A stretch of 64,000 nt of DNA from Amycolatopsis dendrobii (GTDB taxonomy: Bacteria > Actinomycetota > Actinomycetes > Mycobacteriales > Pseudonocardiaceae). The first letter of the stretch is position 1, and each line of letters starts with the position of its first letter. Shown here piece by piece: positions 60,683-64,000 of the stretch. The DNA lies in NCBI RefSeq assembly GCF_014145675.1, contig NZ_JACGZW010000003.1:124001-188000 (forward strand), written 5' to 3'. The notes under the pieces were generated by a model, which made no database searches, was not told where the DNA came from, and worked only from the letters and a program-made list of their open reading frames with translations. The translations under genes and the position numbers were made by a program.

Positions 60683-61195
60683 TTACGACTCGGTCAACCC
60701 CGGTTCGTGCCCTCCGGCGGGTTCGGCGAGGTGTTTGAACGCCTGGAGGTTCGCCAGCGATTCGCCGCGCGAGACGCGCCAGTCCCATTCGCGCTTGATC
60801 GACGTGGCGAACCCGATTTCCAGCAGGATGTTGAAATCGCCGTCGGCGGCCTCGAGCACCTGGCCGAGGATCTTGTCCAGTTCGGACTCGGTCACCGTCT
60901 CCTTGCCGAAGCGGCCGACCAGGTAGATGTCGCCGAGACTGTCCACTGTGTAGTGCACGCCGTAGAGCCGGGCGTTGCGCTGCAACAGGAACCGGTACAC
61001 ATCCTCGTGCCGCTCGTCCGGGCGGCGGCAGACGAACGCCTCCACCGAGAACGCGTGGTCGCCGTCCACGAGCCAGCAGTTCGTCTGCAGCTTCTTGGTT
61101 CCCGGCAACGTCACGAAATAACGGCCTTCGCCGCGACGGTCGTACTTGAGCCCACTTGAGTCCAAAGTGGACTTGATAGTCGCGTCAAGGCTCAC
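60683..61195 (-). CDS. YbjN-domain protein (Rv0487-like)
   Basis: A 170-residue YbjN/T3SS-chaperone-fold protein: [60 protein letters not shown] and [20 protein letters not shown]. The start is GTG 61195, overlapping the mshA stop by 4 bp. A YbjN protein follows mshA in M. tuberculosis (Rv0487), so a link with mycothiol or stress responses is possible but unproven. Confidence 0.85.
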   Translation of the reverse strand: MSLDATIKSTLDSSGLKYDRRGEGRYFVTLPGTKKLQTNCWLVDGDHAFSVEAFVCRRPDERHEDVYRFLLQRNARLYGVHYTVDSLGDIYLVGRFGKETVTESELDKILGQVLEAADGDFNILLEIGFATSIKREWDWRVSRGESLANLQAFKHLAEPAGGHEPGLTES

Positions 61196-62490
61196 ACTGC
61201 CACCTCCGCCCGCAGTTCCAGCGCCTGCCGGAACGCTCTGGTCGCTTGAGCATAGATGTCGAGCAAGGAATCCGTGGTGCGCCGCCAGGAAAACCGCTGC
61301 GCGTGCCGCACCGCGTTGGCCGCGAGTTCGGCCCGCCGCTGCGGCCGCAGCGCGACCGCGGCGAGCGCGTCGGCCCATTCCGCCGCGCCGTGCGACGGGA
61401 CCAGCAGTCCGGACACCCCGTGCGGCACCGCGACCGGCAGCCCGCCGACCTCCGCCGCCACCACCGGCGTCCCGCACGCCTGTGCTTCGAGCGCGACCAA
61501 ACCGAAGGATTCGTTGTAGCTCGGCACCGCGACGACGTCGGCCGCGCGGAACACCGTGCGCAGCTTCAATCCGGTCTGCGGCGGCAGGAACCGCACCTGC
61601 TCGGCAATGCCCAGCGACACCGCCAGTTCACGCAACGCCTGCGGCTGCTCCAGACCGGTGCCGGACGGTCCGCCGACCACCAGAACCACCAGCCGCGACG
61701 CCAATTCCGGCCGTCGTCGCAGCATTTCCGCCGCCGCGTGCAACAGCACGTCCGGAGCCTTGAGCGGCTGAATCCGTCCGGCGAAAGCGAGCACAACAGC
61801 GTCCGGGGACAGGTTCAGCTCGCGACGCGCGTCCAGCTGCGAGCCGGGTGTGAACCGTTCGAGGTCGACACCCGGCGGCACCGCGTGCACCGCATGAGTG
61901 GCGGCCCCGTAGAGATCGACCAGCTGCCGAGCCTCGACCTGCGTGTTCGCGACAAGGCAATCCGCCTCGGCGACCACCTGTTCCTCGCCCATCACACGCG
62001 TCCGCGGCTCGGGTTTGTCACCCTCGGCGAGCAGCGCGTTCTTGACCTTGGCCAGCGTGTGCGCGGTGTGCACGAGCGGCACGCCCCACCGGTCGCGAGC
62101 GAGCCAGCCGACCTGCCCGGACAGCCAGTAGTGCGAATGGATCAAGTCGTAGTAGCCCGGCTCGTGAAATGCCTCCGCGCGCAGCACGCCCGAGGTGAAC
62201 GCGCACAGCTGCGCGGGCAGCTCGTCGCGCGCCAGCGGCTCGAACGGCCCGGCCGGCACGTGCCGCACCGTGACACCGGGGGCCAGTTCGGCCAGCGGCG
62301 GCTGCTCCGACGAGGTCGCCCTCGTGAAGACCTCGACCTCGATTCCGCGCCGCGCCATCTCCTGCGCGGTCTGGCTGACGTACACGTTCATCCCGCCGGC
62401 GTCGCCGGTGCCCGGCTGCTCGAGCGGGGAGGTGTGCACGGACAAGACCGCGATCCGGCGCGGCTCAGCGATGAATCCCTTGAGGGTCAC
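61192..62490 (-). CDS. mshA: D-inositol-3-phosphate glycosyltransferase (mycothiol step 1)
   Basis: A 432-residue GT4 enzyme that adds GlcNAc to inositol 3-phosphate. [90 protein letters not shown] and the EX7E motif in [18 protein letters not shown] are diagnostic of MshA. The start is GTG 62490 with AGGAG about 8 nt upstream. The other mycothiol genes are not in this window. Confidence 0.95.
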   Translation of the reverse strand: MTLKGFIAEPRRIAVLSVHTSPLEQPGTGDAGGMNVYVSQTAQEMARRGIEVEVFTRATSSEQPPLAELAPGVTVRHVPAGPFEPLARDELPAQLCAFTSGVLRAEAFHEPGYYDLIHSHYWLSGQVGWLARDRWGVPLVHTAHTLAKVKNALLAEGDKPEPRTRVMGEEQVVAEADCLVANTQVEARQLVDLYGAATHAVHAVPPGVDLERFTPGSQLDARRELNLSPDAVVLAFAGRIQPLKAPDVLLHAAAEMLRRRPELASRLVVLVVGGPSGTGLEQPQALRELAVSLGIAEQVRFLPPQTGLKLRTVFRAADVVAVPSYNESFGLVALEAQACGTPVVAAEVGGLPVAVPHGVSGLLVPSHGAAEWADALAAVALRPQRRAELAANAVRHAQRFSWRRTTDSLLDIYAQATRAFRQALELRAEVAV

Positions 62491-62503
62491 CTGGTCACTC
62501 CTG

Positions 62504-63325
62504 CTACTCGGCTGCGTCCCCGGCGAACCGCCGCAGCACGGAGTTGAAGTCCTCCGGCTCCTCGACGAACGGCAGATGCCCGGCCTCAACGAACCAACGC
62601 AGGACCGCCCCCGGAATCTTCCCGGCCGAATACTCTGCCGCCGAAGGATCCACCACCCCGTCGGCCGAGCCGTGCACCACGAGGGTCGGTTTGTCGACCG
62701 CGGCAAGCACCTCACCACTGCCGATGTCCCGCCGGAACAGCGCGCCACGCACCGCGGGCGGCACCGAAAGCGAGCTGCCGAGCATCGCCTGGGCGTACGC
62801 GCCGGGCACCTTCGGGCTGGCCTGGGCACGGGTGAACTCGACCAGCGCGGGGATCGCCGCCTCAGCGTCGTCCGAGAGCGCCGCGGGCAGCGCGGCCCGC
62901 ATGATCGGCCCGGTCGCGCCGCCTTCGCGGTTGCGGCCGATCTCGGTGATCGCGCCAACCAGCACAATGCCGCCGAGCCGTGCGGTGCCGTGCTCGCGCA
63001 GGTAGTCCGCGATCACCAGCCCGCCGTAGGACCAGCCGACAACGATCGCGTCCGGACCGGCGAAGTCGAGCACCGCGGCGAGATCTCCGGCCCACTGCGC
63101 GGGATCGTCGTAACCGTCCGACGGGACGTCGGAGCCGCCGTGCCCGCGCAGGTCCATCGCGACGAGCCGGAACTGCTCGCGCAGCGCCGGGTCGGCCAGC
63201 TGAGCGGACCAGGCAGCGGCGGACTGGGCCCAGCCGTGCACGAAGACGATCGGACGCGCGTTCTCCCGGCCCTCGACGCGCAGTGCGATCCGCACGCCGC
63301 CGGCCCCGGTTACCTCAGTGTTCAC
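62504..63325 (-). CDS. Alpha/beta hydrolase
   Basis: A 273-residue hydrolase: [20 protein letters not shown] (oxyanion-hole side), [15 protein letters not shown] (serine), [20 protein letters not shown] (acid) and [14 protein letters not shown] (histidine). It resembles haloperoxidase/esterase-type hydrolases. 13 nt upstream of mshA on the same strand, so probably co-transcribed with mshA; its substrate is unknown. Confidence 0.88.
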   Translation of the reverse strand: MNTEVTGAGGVRIALRVEGRENARPIVFVHGWAQSAAAWSAQLADPALREQFRLVAMDLRGHGGSDVPSDGYDDPAQWAGDLAAVLDFAGPDAIVVGWSYGGLVIADYLREHGTARLGGIVLVGAITEIGRNREGGATGPIMRAALPAALSDDAEAAIPALVEFTRAQASPKVPGAYAQAMLGSSLSVPPAVRGALFRRDIGSGEVLAAVDKPTLVVHGSADGVVDPSAAEYSAGKIPGAVLRWFVEAGHLPFVEEPEDFNSVLRRFAGDAAE

Positions 63326-63353
63326 TTCTACTTGTTAGCAGACGGCCAGTGGA

Positions 63354-64000
63354 TCACTTCACGGCCGAGAGCGACTTCCAGGTCGACCAGTCGTAGAACC
63401 AGTCCTTGACGTCGGAGTTGGTCGGGCTGCCCAGCCGCGAGCCGGTGACCTCGACCGGGTCGCCGATCATCGCCGTGTCGAAGTAGGCCTTGGCGTCCGC
63501 CTCGAGCAGGTTGACGCAGCCGTGCGAGTTGTTCGTCTTGCCGATCGCGGCCGCGTTGTCCTGGTTCTCGTGGATGAACTCGCCGTGGTTGGAGAACCGG
63601 CAGGCCCACTTCTTGTTGACGTTGGTGTAGCCGTAGCGGGCGTTGTCGAACACCGCGTGCGGCTCCTTCGACATGATGATGAAGGTGCCGTTCGGAGTGT
63701 TGCGCTGGACGTCCGAGTCCAGGCCGTTGGAGCACGGGTAGCTCGCGCTCTCCGCACCGCCGCGGTAGACCTTCATCACATGGTCCGGGGTGTGGATCTT
63801 GACCACCTGGTTGCGGCCGATCTTGAACTTGGTGCTGACGTCCGATTTCACGTAGACGCCCCCGCCGAGGTCCACGCCGTACAGGTTCGCCTCGACCTCG
63901 ACGGTCGTGTTGGCCGGCCAGTACTCCTTGGGCCGCCAGTCCACCTGGTTCGCCGACAGCCAGGCCCACGAGCCCTCGACGTCCTTGCTGGTCTTGACCT
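63354..64000 (-). CDS. L,D-transpeptidase (YkuD), N-terminus outside window
   Basis: The last ~215 residues of an Ldt. The YkuD catalytic motif is IGKTNNSHGCVNLLEADAKA with the nucleophile cysteine; HGEFIHENQDNAAAIGKTNN gives the conserved histidine. Upstream sequence (WAWLSANQVDWRPKEYWPAN) belongs to the Ig-like domain that precedes YkuD in mycobacterial LdtMt2-type enzymes. It makes 3-3 cross-links in peptidoglycan. The 5' part and signal sequence lie beyond 64000. Confidence 0.9.
   Translation of the reverse strand, partial: VKTSKDVEGSWAWLSANQVDWRPKEYWPANTTVEVEANLYGVDLGGGVYVKSDVSTKFKIGRNQVVKIHTPDHVMKVYRGGAESASYPCSNGLDSDVQRNTPNGTFIIMSKEPHAVFDNARYGYTNVNKKWACRFSNHGEFIHENQDNAAAIGKTNNSHGCVNLLEADAKAYFDTAMIGDPVEVTGSRLGSPTNSDVKDWFYDWSTWKSLSAVK

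Overview
The window is high-GC actinobacterial chromosome with many GTG starts, tightly packed genes and ATGA/GTGA stop-start overlaps. Gene content (mshA, senX3-regX3, a ResB/CcsB cytochrome c system, menaquinone genes, HemA/HemL C5 heme route) and gene order point to a Pseudonocardiaceae-type organism, most likely Amycolatopsis or a close relative. Read right to left, the order follows the M. tuberculosis segment Rv0486 (mshA) to Rv0557 (mgtA) as I remember it. The rex-hemA-hemC-hemD block next to an ECF sigma factor also resembles the Streptomyces rex/bldN region. The genus is an inference from layout, not a database result.

Layout. 1-6 kb: two GT4 glycosyltransferases (mgtA-like), an inositol-monophosphatase-family protein, a DUF3592 membrane protein, an unrecognised gene and a secreted M1 aminopeptidase. 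6-11 kb: menaquinone genes menD, menB, menE, menA. 11-16 kb: an accessory patch with an AraC regulator and alpha/beta hydrolase, an aldehyde dehydrogenase and TetR pair with a three-copy operator, a Cds1-like PLP enzyme and a degenerate copy of that enzyme's 3' end. 16-25 kb: Lrp regulator, bldC, a Rv0530-like ParA/MinD ATPase, ccsB-resB-ccdA-resA (System II cytochrome c maturation), a histidine phosphatase and hemL, with tspO divergent from hemL. 26-30 kb: a MacAB-like ABC export cassette and small membrane proteins. 31-37 kb: hemB, hemD, hemC, hemA and rex, with a Rex-type operator upstream of rex. 37-44 kb: a sulfite-oxidase-family enzyme, a glutaredoxin-like protein, an acyl-CoA ligase, a BldN-like sigma factor with a coupled leader ORF, a membrane DUF5667 protein that may be its anti-sigma factor, and a SerB1-like HAD phosphatase. 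44-53 kb: RidA/TetR, acyltransferase and SDR, bS22, a small HTH protein, proC, thioesterase, sugar-isomerase-like protein, a repeat-rich membrane protein and Ppx. 53-64 kb: regX3-senX3, an inserted oxidoreductase/regulator/lipoprotein group, gpmA, a DUF4349 lipoprotein, a YbjN protein, mshA, an alpha/beta hydrolase and a truncated L,D-transpeptidase.

Functionally the region groups respiratory-chain needs: quinone, heme and cytochrome c assembly, with a redox sensor (Rex), phosphate and thiol homeostasis (SenX3-RegX3, Ppx, MshA) and two regulators known from Streptomyces development (BldC, BldN). The most distinctive signal outside genes is a set of sequence-conserved palindromes lying directly against stop codons. 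They share fixed ends and a fixed core (GGTTCTAACC) while the stem between varies, in places with paired changes. A second palindrome family has two copies. No tRNA, rRNA, CRISPR array or complete insertion sequence was seen.
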